Assembly: GCA_016938735.1 (NCBI GenBank)
Contig: JAFGUB010000016.1
Location: 1 to 42,547, forward strand
Direction: 5' to 3'
DNA from: Campylobacterales bacterium
GTDB lineage: Bacteria > Campylobacterota > Campylobacteria > Campylobacterales > Sulfurimonadaceae
DNA length: 42,547 bases
Part shown: piece after piece, positions 8,692 through 15,541 of the stretch
How the letters are laid out: every line of letters starts with the position of its first letter
Numbering within the stretch: the stretch's first letter is position 1
The notes under the pieces: model-generated
Databases searched by the model: none
What the model was told of the DNA's origin: nothing
The model's input: the letters and a program-made list of their open reading frames with translations, nothing else
Translations under genes and position numbers: made by a program

Positions 8692-8937
8692 ATGCTTTCT
8701 GGAAATACAGTTAAAACGACCATGCTGTTTCCGGTGGAGATCAAGCAAGAGGTGGAACTTTTGGCCAAAGAGCTGAAGGTGTCGATGACCTCTTTTGTGC
8801 TTGATTCGATCAGGGAGCGTATGGAACGTATTGAGGCGCAGCGCTGGGAAAAAGCCGCCGCCATGATGGCAGATGAGTATCTAAACGATGAAGCGTTGAA
8901 AGAGTGGAGCGGATTTGTCGGGGATACGCATGATTAG
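8692..8937 (+). CDS. Ribbon-helix-helix antitoxin, MazE-like partner of MazF
   Basis: 81 residues. The N-terminal half, VKTTMLFPVEIKQEVELLAKELKVSMTSFV, is not quoted in full but shows the beta-strand/helix/helix pattern of ribbon-helix-helix DNA-binding antitoxins. The charged C-terminal tail (EAQRWEKAAAMMADEYL and the following Asp/Glu-rich residues) is the part expected to bind and block the toxin. The stop overlaps the start of the MazF-type gene by 8 bp, the usual antitoxin-first order. The promoter and repeats just upstream fit autoregulation. Confidence 0.75.
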   Translation: MLSGNTVKTTMLFPVEIKQEVELLAKELKVSMTSFVLDSIRERMERIEAQRWEKAAAMMADEYLNDEALKEWSGFVGDTHD

Positions 8938-9286
8938 CCAAGGCGAAATCTGGAATATTCAACTTGATCCGACCATCGGGCAAGAGATCGGTAAAAGTCG
9001 CCCATGTATCGTAGTTAGCCATAACAGTGCGGGCGCACTGAGACTTCGCATCATTGTGCCGATTACTGCATGGAAACCGTACTACACTGAGGTGCCGTGG
9101 ATGGTCAAAATCGCACCCGAAGAAGCAAACGGCCTTCACAAAGAGTCCTCCGCCGACGCCTTCCAGGTCAAAAGTGTCTCGCTGGATCGTTTTGTCCAAA
9201 AGCTAGGCAGCGTCACTCCGCAGCAGCTAAGTGCCATCCACACGGCTATTGCCAAAACACTCAACTCGAAATACAACCTCTACTAA
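8930..9286 (+). CDS. MazF/PemK-type endoribonuclease toxin
   Basis: 118 residues from the ATG at 8930 (MISQGEIWNIQLDPTIGQEI). An upstream TTG is possible but would lie deeper inside the antitoxin gene. GEIWNIQLDPTIGQEIGKSR followed by PCIVVS is the signature N-terminal block of MazF/PemK toxins, with the basic residues used in RNA cleavage. The later block ADAFQVKSVSLDRFVQKLG is the family's second conserved strand-helix region. The enzyme cuts mRNA at short sequence-specific sites when the antitoxin is lost. Its end lies 10 bp from the convergent RelE-type toxin gene. Confidence 0.85.
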   Translation: MISQGEIWNIQLDPTIGQEIGKSRPCIVVSHNSAGALRLRIIVPITAWKPYYTEVPWMVKIAPEEANGLHKESSADAFQVKSVSLDRFVQKLGSVTPQQLSAIHTAIAKTLNSKYNLY

Positions 9287-9296
9287 ACGCGCGGCT

Positions 9297-9569
9297 CTAT
9301 TCATACACCTCTTTGCGCCTGCCGATACGCAGTACCAGCAAGATAATCTCTTCGCCTTCGATTCTGAAAATCGCCCGGATTTTGCGCGCTATGGTGTAGC
9401 GGTATTGGGCTTCGTAGCGTGTACCTTTGAGTTCGCGCACCTTCTTTCCTCTCTTTAGGATGTCTAAGTTGGCACTGAGGTATTCGATCTTCTGCGCGAT
9501 GAGCACGCGTTCTGCGGGGTTGAACGCTTTGAGATCTTTGATGGCTTGCTCAGAGTAACGTATGGTCAC
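9297..9569 (-). CDS. RelE/ParE-superfamily toxin
   Basis: 90 residues. The pattern MTIRYSEQAIKDLKAFNP, then RELKGTRYEAQYRYTIARKI and RAIFRIEGEEIILLVLRIGR, then RKEVYE, is that of RelE-type toxins: a core beta-sheet rich in Arg with a helical N-terminus. The C-terminal basic and aromatic residues fit a ribosome-dependent mRNA nuclease more than a gyrase poison, but sequence alone does not decide between RelE and ParE activity. The start overlaps the antitoxin stop by 4 bp (ATGA). Confidence 0.8.
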   Translation of the reverse strand: MTIRYSEQAIKDLKAFNPAERVLIAQKIEYLSANLDILKRGKKVRELKGTRYEAQYRYTIARKIRAIFRIEGEEIILLVLRIGRRKEVYE

Positions 9570-9799
9570 GGCTCGATGCCCAGCTCTTTGTAGACCTCTT
9601 CGCTAGAGTAGGTTTTCATGGTTCCCGCTCTGATTTCATCGGTGATTTTATCGGCCAAGATACCGTCGGTATAGTCAAAATAAAAATCAAGCGCCGACTC
9701 TATGAGCTCTCTTTGAGAGACGCTGAGTGCCGACGCGACCCGATCAAGCTCTTTAGCAACATTCTCATCGAGGGAGATCAATTTTTTCACGGTAGCCAT
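9566..9799 (-). CDS. Ribbon-helix-helix antitoxin of the RelE-type toxin
   Basis: 77 residues. TVKKLISLDENVAKELDRVA begins a ribbon-helix-helix domain (strand, then ELDRVASALSVSQRELIESA as two helices), followed by an acidic toxin-binding tail (TDEIRAGTMKTYSSEEVYKE). It should bind palindromes at its own promoter and neutralise the toxin encoded 4 bp downstream. Two perfect palindromes with an AGATATCT core lie on its promoter. Confidence 0.78.
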   Translation of the reverse strand: MATVKKLISLDENVAKELDRVASALSVSQRELIESALDFYFDYTDGILADKITDEIRAGTMKTYSSEEVYKELGIEP

Positions 9800-9814
9800 A
9801 GAGACCCTTTTGAA

Positions 9815-9863
9815 ATTAGATATCTAATCATATATACTATTTCGGATAGAGTCAAGATATCTT
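9815..9863 (-). promoter_or_regulatory. Promoter and two palindromic operators of the RelE-type module
   Basis: Reading on the minus strand: TTGACT (9850-9855), 17 bp, TATGAT (9827-9832). ATTAGATATCTAAT (9815-9828), a perfect 14-bp palindrome, overlaps the -10 edge and start site. AAGATATCTT (9854-9863), a perfect 10-bp palindrome, overlaps the -35. Their centres are 37 bp apart and both share AGATATCT, as expected for two operators of one autorepressor. Confidence 0.7.
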
Positions 9864-9875
9864 TTTAGAGGTTGT

Positions 9876-10436
9876 TTAATAAGAGCGGATTTTTGATTCA
9901 GTGCGCCCGAAATTCCGAAAAAGCCGCGCAAAGCTGAGGGTGGCATTACATGTAAGCCCCTCAAAACGGTACTCCTCATCAAAAAAATCCCCCTCTTTGC
10001 TGAAGCGTCCGTCGATCAGGCGGTAGATTTTGGCTTTGGTTTCGCTAGGGTAGATAAGGATGTAGTAGGGGACATTTTCGGCCTCATAAAGGGCAAATTT
10101 AATCTGTTCGTCCTTGCGCGCGCTTTGGCGTGAGACGATTTCAACGACGATTTCTGGGGTTTTGGTGAGGTGCTCTTGACCCTTTTCATTACATGTAAGT
10201 ACCACGTCGGGGCGTACGACGGTGGCTTCGTCGATTTTCCAGTCCTCTTCAGCGAGTACCATGCACCCTTCGCATTCATCAATCTCTTTGAGCATCTCAA
10301 AAATCAATTGTGCCGCAATCGCCTGATGCGTCACCGTAGGCGAGGGGGAGATGGCCACCGCTTCGCCGCCGATGAGCTCCCAATCGCCCTTCCATTGTGC
10401 GTAGTCGTTGTAGGTGTAGTAGTCGATCGCGCCCAT
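9876..10436 (-). CDS. Uma2 family (DUF820) PD-(D/E)XK-like endonuclease
   Basis: 186 residues from the ATG at 10436 (MGAIDYYTYNDYAQWKGDWE), which follows AAAGGAGC. A start 33 bp upstream is open but lacks a ribosome site. The fold signature is IGGEAVAISPSPTVTHQ, then VVRPDVVLTCNEK, then PEIVVEIVSRQSARKDE and YILIYP, giving the D...E-x-V pattern of Uma2 nucleases. These are widespread, often in many copies, and their role is unclear. The gene holds two perfect TTACATGTAA palindromes (9946 and 10189), both read as Thr-Cys. It stands 23 bp after the NicO-like gene and could be transcribed with it. Confidence 0.8.
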   Translation of the reverse strand: MGAIDYYTYNDYAQWKGDWELIGGEAVAISPSPTVTHQAIAAQLIFEMLKEIDECEGCMVLAEEDWKIDEATVVRPDVVLTCNEKGQEHLTKTPEIVVEIVSRQSARKDEQIKFALYEAENVPYYILIYPSETKAKIYRLIDGRFSKEGDFFDEEYRFEGLTCNATLSFARLFRNFGRTESKIRSY

Positions 10437-10458
10437 CTCTGCTCCTTTGGTTGGAAGA

Positions 10459-11862
10459 TTATAGCGCAAGGAGCGCCAGCCCCAAAACCAAAATCACCCC
10501 AAGACTGATAAACTCCAGCGCGGTTTTGAGCCGCGCAAACCGCGTGCTCACCCCACGGCGCAGCAGACTTCCCAGCGCGGCGGAGCCGAAGATGACGCTG
10601 CTCATCCCCAGACTCATAGAGAGCGCAGAGGCGCTGCCCACCGCATAAAGCCCCTGAGAGAGCGCGAAGATAAAGAGCGTGACGGTGCCCGGACAGGGGA
10701 TGATGCCTGCTGAGATGATGAGCGCAAGATCGGTGCTTTTGGGATCGACTTTGCAAGCGTTGCAGCCGCAGGAGCTTAGATGGGGTTTGGGCGCGCTTAC
10801 ATGTAAAGAAAAAGCGCTTTGGGGCGCGGCGCTGAATTTGAGGACGGGTTTGGCACGCAGGGCGCGGATTTTGCGTATGATGAGCCACAATGCAATGGCG
10901 ATGATGAGCAGCGCCGAGATGACGGTGGTGAGCCGCACGATGTTCTCCATCACGCTGGAGAGCAGTGTGCCCAGCAGGGTGTAGACGATCAGCGTGAGCG
11001 CGAAGGCGGAGAAGGTGTGCACCGTGCCGATGCCCAGCGCCACCCAGAGCGCACGCATGATGGAGCGCTCATTGCCTACAAAATAGCTGCCCACCAGCGC
11101 CTTGCCATGCCCAGGCCCCATCGCATGCACAAAGCCGTACATGTAAGCAAAAAGCAGCAGCGTCCAGAGCGCTTCCATGCTGTGTTCTTGCTTGATACGC
11201 ACCATCAAATCGCGCATGGATTCGATGGTGCGCTCCAGCAGATTTTGGGGCTGCGGCGCAGGCGCGGCGGTGGCGTTGGCTTCGGTTGGGGTGTTTTGGG
11301 GCGCTTCAAAGGCCACGGTGGCGGTAAAGAGATAGCCCCCAAGCTGCACGGGCAGCTCTGTGCCCAGCACATCGATGCTCTGGGTGCGAAAATCAAAAAA
11401 GCCGCCTTCATCGGTAAACGCCATCATCAGCACGTCGCCCTCATACAGGCTTAGATCCGCCACTGCGTTAAACTCAAGCTGCAGGTGGGTGCCCTCCATA
11501 CGCAGCGCAAAGTCCTCATAGCGCAAAGCCACGTCACGCTCCGGCTCATCGCCGCGTGCAAGTTTGAGGGTGGTGAGCATGGAGCGCGGTTGCATGTACT
11601 CCAGCTTGAGCTTAAGGATGTGTGATAGCTCTTGATCGTCGAGCGTGCCGTCGCGGTTGCGGTCGTACTGATAGACGATCTCGTCGGTATAGACCATGCT
11701 AAAACGCCAGACAAAATCGATGCGCTCCAGATGCGCACCCTTGCACTGCAGCGTGAGGCCCACCTCCGTCATGGGCGTCATGGCCATACATGTAGCGCAG
11801 CCGTAAAGCGCAGGGGTAAGTGCGAGCCAAAAGAGCCAGAGGTGTATCAGCGCTTGTGCCAT
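10459..11862 (-). CDS. NicO/RcnA-like nickel-cobalt type transporter with N-terminal DUF1007-like domain
   Basis: 467 residues. The N-terminus has a signal-like helix, then a periplasmic domain of about 190 residues (IDFVWRFSMVYTDEIV; an EF-hand-like DRNRDGTLDDQEL; later LYEGDVLMMAFTDEGGFFDF) typical of DUF1007 proteins. A Pro/Ala linker near residue 215 leads to six membrane segments with FVHAMGPGHGKALVGSYF and SAGIIPCPGTVTLFIFALSQ, the hallmarks of the NicO/RcnA family of Ni/Co transporters. A Cys/His cytoplasmic loop (HLSSCGCNACK) may bind metal. The start overlaps znuB by 16 bp, so it is the last gene of znuA-znuC-znuB. That placement suggests a role in zinc, or cross-talk between zinc and nickel, but the metal is inferred from context only. 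Confidence 0.75.
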   Translation of the reverse strand: MAQALIHLWLFWLALTPALYGCATCMAMTPMTEVGLTLQCKGAHLERIDFVWRFSMVYTDEIVYQYDRNRDGTLDDQELSHILKLKLEYMQPRSMLTTLKLARGDEPERDVALRYEDFALRMEGTHLQLEFNAVADLSLYEGDVLMMAFTDEGGFFDFRTQSIDVLGTELPVQLGGYLFTATVAFEAPQNTPTEANATAAPAPQPQNLLERTIESMRDLMVRIKQEHSMEALWTLLLFAYMYGFVHAMGPGHGKALVGSYFVGNERSIMRALWVALGIGTVHTFSAFALTLIVYTLLGTLLSSVMENIVRLTTVISALLIIAIALWLIIRKIRALRAKPVLKFSAAPQSAFSLHVSAPKPHLSSCGCNACKVDPKSTDLALIISAGIIPCPGTVTLFIFALSQGLYAVGSASALSMSLGMSSVIFGSAALGSLLRRGVSTRFARLKTALEFISLGVILVLGLALLAL

Positions 11863-12656
11863 AGCACCCTCCCAAGCTCAAAAACGCCCATCAGCGCCGT
11901 TGCTACCAAAATGATCGCCGCGCCGGATGAGAGGCTGTACATGTAAGCAAGCCATAGCCCGATCAGGCTGGATATAAGGGCAAAAAGGGCGGAGAAGAGC
12001 ATCATCTGCAGCAGTGATTTGGCGATTTTTTGGGCCATATAGACCGGAATCGTGAGCATGGCGATCACCATGATCAGCCCCACGATCTTCATCGCCACCA
12101 CGACGCTCAGACCGCACAGCAGCAAGATGAGGCTGTAGTAAAAGCGTACGTTGATCCCCAAAAGGCGGGCATATTCGCTGTCGTACGAGACGGCGAGGAT
12201 GGCACGGTAGCGCAGGGTGATGACCCCAAGGGTGATCAAAAGCAGCGCGGACATGCCCCAAAGGTCGCTGCGCTCAATGGCCAGAATCGATCCAAAAAGG
12301 TAGCTCATCAGATCGGCGGTGTAGCCCGGAGTGAGATCGACGAGGATGATGCCCGAAGCCATGCCCACCGCCCAGATGATCCCCACCAGCAGGTCGTTGT
12401 GCTCACGTCTGTAGAGGGTGTAATGCGCCATCACGAGTGAGGCGAGCGCCGTGACCGCAGCGGTAGAGAGAAACATCGGCACGGAAAAAAAGATCGAAAG
12501 TCCGATCCCGCCATACGCCGCGTGCGCGATGCCGCCGACGAGAAAGACCATGCGGTTCACCACCGCCAAAGAGCCGATCACCCCCGCGACGATGCTAATC
12601 AGCACCGCCGCGATCAGCGCGTGCTGCATAAAAGGATACGAGAGCGCCTCAACCAT
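11847..12656 (-). CDS. znuB: Zinc ABC transporter permease ZnuB
   Basis: 269 residues from the ATG at 12656 (MVEALSYPFMQHALIAAVLI). The frame is open 39 bp further into znuC but this start fits the family. Eight or nine hydrophobic segments are visible, with the ABC-3 family blocks VGGIAHAAYGGIGLSIFF, YLFGSILAIERSDLW and VVAMKIVGLIMVIAMLTIPV. It forms the inner-membrane pore for zinc delivered by ZnuA. It overlaps znuC by 8 bp and the NicO-like gene by 16 bp. Confidence 0.88.
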   Translation of the reverse strand: MVEALSYPFMQHALIAAVLISIVAGVIGSLAVVNRMVFLVGGIAHAAYGGIGLSIFFSVPMFLSTAAVTALASLVMAHYTLYRREHNDLLVGIIWAVGMASGIILVDLTPGYTADLMSYLFGSILAIERSDLWGMSALLLITLGVITLRYRAILAVSYDSEYARLLGINVRFYYSLILLLCGLSVVVAMKIVGLIMVIAMLTIPVYMAQKIAKSLLQMMLFSALFALISSLIGLWLAYMYSLSSGAAIILVATALMGVFELGRVLWHKR

Positions 12657-13347
12657 GCAAGCCCTCCAGCAGTTCGACTTCGCAGAAGTGCTCACCGTGC
12701 GCGGCGTAGGCGCGCTGCATCGCGGAGAGATCGTGAAAGGTAAGGGTGCGGTTGATGTAGGCGACCTTTTTGGCGTAGCGCACCACCACCGCGATATCGT
12801 GGCTCACCACCACGACCGTCATCGCTTTGCCGAGTTTTGCGAGCAGTTCGTAGATGTCGCGCTGGCCTTGGGGGTCGATGCTGGAGGTGGGCTCATCGAG
12901 CATCAGCACCTCAGGTTTGGCCACCAGCGCGCGGGCGATCATCACCCGCTGGCGCTGTCCGCCGGAGAGTTCACCGATACGCCGCTGCGCCAAAGCTTCC
13001 ATCCCCACGCTGCGCAGCGCTTCGAGCGAGCGAGTGCGGCGCTCTTTGCCCACTACGCCCATGCCCACCACATCCAGAGCGGTGATCGGAAACGCGGTGT
13101 TGATGTTGGTGTTTTGCGGGACGTAACCGATGGCTTTTGCCTTACATGTAATGCTTCCCTGAGTGGGGGTCAATACGCCCAAAATCAGCCGAAGCAGGGT
13201 GCTTTTGCCGCCGCCGTTGGGGCCGATGAGGGCGAGAAAATCGCCGCGCTCAACCTCCAGCGAGACATTGCGCAAAATCGGTTCGCGCCCGTAGCCGAAG
13301 CTGACGCTTTGGACGCTGATGAGGCTATCTGGCGATGGTTTGGGCAA
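12649..13347 (-). CDS. znuC: Zinc ABC transporter ATP-binding protein ZnuC
   Basis: About 232 residues if the TTG at 13347 is used. The domain begins at LISVQSVSFGYGREPILRNV and has Walker A GPNGGGKST, Q-loop YVPQNTN, signature LSGGQRQRV, Walker B VLMLDEPTSS and switch His VVSHDIAVV. It powers ZnuB. The start is uncertain: between the znuA stop and the first conserved residues there is no ATG, GTG or TTG, only CTC and ATC codons, so the true start must lie inside znuA (TTG 13347, 23 bp overlap, or ATG 13416) or be a rare codon. Coupling to znuA translation is likely. Confidence 0.85.
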   Translation of the reverse strand: MPKPSPDSLISVQSVSFGYGREPILRNVSLEVERGDFLALIGPNGGGKSTLLRLILGVLTPTQGSITCKAKAIGYVPQNTNINTAFPITALDVVGMGVVGKERRTRSLEALRSVGMEALAQRRIGELSGGQRQRVMIARALVAKPEVLMLDEPTSSIDPQGQRDIYELLAKLGKAMTVVVVSHDIAVVVRYAKKVAYINRTLTFHDLSAMQRAYAAHGEHFCEVELLEGLHG

Positions 13348-14155
13348 GCTGCGTGAGGTTGTGTGACCAGTCGGAATGCAGGGGGCTGAAGTGGCGCACG
13401 TCGATGCCCAGCGCATCGGCGAGGGCGCGCGCACTTCGGTCGGAGAACTCTTTTTGGGTGATGATGGCATGAATGTGCTCCTTTTTGGCCGTTTCGATCA
13501 GTTGCATCAGCGCTTTGGGTTTGGGCTCTTTGCCCTCTACTTCCATAGCGAGCTGGATCAGGCCGTAATCACGCGCGAAGTAGCCCCACGCGGGGTGAAA
13601 GACCATAAACTTCGCGCCTTTGGGCGTCTGCTTTAGTGCGGCGCGGATGGTTTCGTCGGTCGCGTCGATCTCGCGCAAAAAGGCCTCAAGCCCCGCTTTA
13701 TACTGCGCCGCGCCCGCTTCGTCGGCTTTGATCAGGGCGTCTGCAATGGTGTGCGCCATGATACGCACATTTGCCGGAGATGTCCAGATATGCGGATCGT
13801 GGGTGCCGTGGTCGTGGTCGTCGTGCGCTGCTTCGTGATGCGCCTCCATCTTCTCGATACCCGCGTCGGTGCGAATGATGCTCATCTTGGGGTTGGCATC
13901 GCCAAAGCGCCCCAGCCACGCCTCTTCAAACTCGATGCCTACGGCAAAGTAGAGCGCGGCTTTGGAGAGAGCCTTCATATCGGCGCTTTTGGGCTCATAG
14001 CTGTGCGGCGAACTGCCAAGCGGCACCATTACGGTGACATGGACGCGATCGCCGCCGATTTTTTGCACGAAGGTCTGCTGCGGTACGACGCTCACCGCCA
14101 CCTCAAGCGCGGCGGCTTGCAATACGATGAGCAGGGTGAAGAGTAGGGTTTTCAT
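13325..14155 (-). CDS. znuA: Periplasmic zinc-binding protein ZnuA
   Basis: 276 residues from the ATG at 14155, which follows AAAAGGAGCC. Signal peptide MKTLLFTLLIVLQAAALE, then AVSVVPQQTFVQKIGGDRVH. The metal-site landmarks of cluster-9 binding proteins are present: SSPHSYEP, an internal His/Asp loop (HHEAAHDDHDHGTHDPH) before IWTSPANVR, FHPAWGYFARDYGL, and a late Asp in the C-lobe. The His-rich loop is typical of zinc rather than manganese binding. It is the first gene of the znuACB-NicO unit, divergent from the Fur/Zur-type regulator, with which it shares a candidate operator. Confidence 0.9.
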   Translation of the reverse strand: MKTLLFTLLIVLQAAALEVAVSVVPQQTFVQKIGGDRVHVTVMVPLGSSPHSYEPKSADMKALSKAALYFAVGIEFEEAWLGRFGDANPKMSIIRTDAGIEKMEAHHEAAHDDHDHGTHDPHIWTSPANVRIMAHTIADALIKADEAGAAQYKAGLEAFLREIDATDETIRAALKQTPKGAKFMVFHPAWGYFARDYGLIQLAMEVEGKEPKPKALMQLIETAKKEHIHAIITQKEFSDRSARALADALGIDVRHFSPLHSDWSHNLTQLAQTIAR

Positions 14156-14177
14156 GACGGCTCCTTTTAATGGCAGT

Positions 14178-14216
14178 ATTGTAGTCAAGGATCGTTTAAA
14201 TGCAACTAAGTCGCAT
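14178..14216 (-). promoter_or_regulatory. znuA promoter and candidate Zur operator
   Basis: On the minus strand TTGCAT (14200-14205), 16 bp, TACAAT (14178-14183) is a reasonable promoter for znuA. The -35 lies inside an interrupted palindrome at 14200-14216, ATGCAACTAAGTCGCAT, with 7 of 8 pairs matching round a central A. Binding there would block znuA transcription. The position, between znuA and a Fur-family gene, makes Zur the natural candidate ligand, but the sequence was not compared with a curated Zur motif. Confidence 0.5.
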
Positions 14217-14257
14217 CTATTAAGCATCATCGAAGTTACAGGCGCTACAATTTCGCC

Positions 14258-14644
14258 ATGAATTTTGAAAAAGTCATCAAATCAAACGGTTTAAAAGCGA
14301 CTCGGTCGCGTCTGCATCTGCTTGAACTGCTGCATGACTCGTCTCACCCCGTGAGCTACGAAGAGCTCAAAGAGCAGCTGCAGATGGACAAAGCGACCTT
14401 TTATCGTAACGTCGCGGCGTTTGAGAGCGAAGGGGTGATTAAGAGCATCGAATCGCACGACAAACGCCGCTACTTTGAGCTTGCCACCACGCCGCACGCC
14501 CACTTTATCTGCCTTACATGTAACCGTGTGGAGTGCATCGAGAGTACGGGCATGTTCTTGCTGCGCGGCTACGAGATCGAGAGCATCACCATCAACGGGC
14601 GCTGTGCGCAGTGTCTCAACCAAACTACAGGAGTCCACTCATGA
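14258..14644 (+). CDS. zur: Fur-family regulator, probable zinc regulator Zur
   Basis: 128 residues. The N-terminal winged helix contains LKATRSRLHLLELL and MDKATFYRNVAAFESEGVIK, the recognition region of Fur proteins. The C-terminal part has HAHFICLTCNRVEC and a final CAQC, the two Cys-x2-Cys pairs of the structural zinc site. Assignment to zinc rather than iron comes from its neighbours: znuACB diverges from it and a zinc-type TonB receptor follows. No ribosome site precedes the ATG. A TACAAT hexamer ends only 6 bp upstream, so the message may be leaderless or the promoter may lie elsewhere. The stop overlaps the next gene by 4 bp (ATGA). Confidence 0.8.
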   Translation: MNFEKVIKSNGLKATRSRLHLLELLHDSSHPVSYEELKEQLQMDKATFYRNVAAFESEGVIKSIESHDKRRYFELATTPHAHFICLTCNRVECIESTGMFLLRGYEIESITINGRCAQCLNQTTGVHS

Positions 14645-15541
14645 AACGATTTTCACCCCTTTTGGCGCTTGGCGCCGCACTTGTGCTTGCCGGATGCGGC
14701 GGCGGTAGCTCAGGCGGATCAAGCGGTAGCGTCGCGCAGTTGCCCGAGGGCAAAACGCTTGCCTTTTACAACAGTCAAAACGGCGCACAAATGGTTTTTG
14801 ATACAACAACCTCCACATCGGTTTCGCTCGATCACAATGCGACCAACCCCATCTACATGAAAGACAAAGAGCAAGGCCGTCTGCTCTATTGGCCCGATGA
14901 AGCCACCGGCGATGCAAAAATCATCATGTTCAAAGCCGCCTATGCGTTTGATGGCAACGTGACGCATGAGGACTTTATCTATCTGGGCCATTTTCACGGC
15001 ACCGAGGTGGCGGCGCACAGTGCGAGTGAATTTGATCCTGCGGTGGCCAGCACGATCAAACTATCAACGCTGGATCGTTTGAGTGCCTACCTACAGGAGC
15101 AAACACAGATCAAAGAGGAGATCACCGAGGCGATGATCGCGCAGGGCGAAGAGCTTTGCACCTTATTACGTGCCCGAACACGCGCATGAAGAGAATGCAA
15201 CCGAGGCGCACGAAGCGCTCCATTTCGCCATCAGCAAAAGCGCCAAGCTCTACATCTTGCAAGAGGGCGATGCGGGTCTGGTACCAATCAAGGGACAGGT
15301 GGTTGTAGCGCTTGAAGGCGCCACTACATGTAACGAAGATGAGAGCGGCATCACCGGCTATGGCGAAGCAGGGGTTTTGATCTTTTTGGCCCAAACACAG
15401 ACGCTCTATTTGGTCGATTCGTACGGGTTGGATTATCATCAGCACAGCCGGTGGCATCTTGAGGAGTTCTTGCCCAAGGGTTTCAGCGCCATGCAGATGG
15501 TAGGCCTTGGCGAAGGCGCTCATGACGATCATGCGTACTAA
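14641..15541 (+). pseudogene. Frameshifted His-containing lipoprotein of the zinc operon
   Basis: The first frame (14641-15189) starts with MKRFSPLLALGAALVLAGCG, a lipoprotein signal with the lipidated Cys at residue 19, then a Gly/Ser linker and a domain with YLGHFHGTEVAAHSASEF. It ends abruptly in CTLLRARTRA. The +1 frame continues as APYYVPEHAHEENATEAHEA, then LHFAISKSAKLYILQEGDAG, and on to a C-terminus GEGAHDDHAY at 15541. Dropping one T at CTTT (15154-15157) joins the halves as one product of about 299 residues. The His-rich segments and the position between zur and the TonB receptor suggest a zinc-binding surface or periplasmic lipoprotein. It is either a recent pseudogene, a sequencing error or, less likely, a +1 frameshift site. 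Confidence 0.7.

Noticed and set aside
10821-11454. Plus-strand frames opposite the NicO-like gene, some His- and Arg-rich
   Set aside because: They mirror the codons of the minus-strand membrane protein and show no start signals.
13348-13470. N-terminal extension of znuC to 13470
   Set aside because: The added residues are the antisense-type frame of znuA, Pro/Ser-rich, and not part of any ZnuC.
15150-15165. Programmed +1 frameshift in the lipoprotein gene
   Set aside because: CTTT is present, but no stop codon follows it and no well-placed Shine-Dalgarno stimulator is seen; mutation or sequencing error is simpler.
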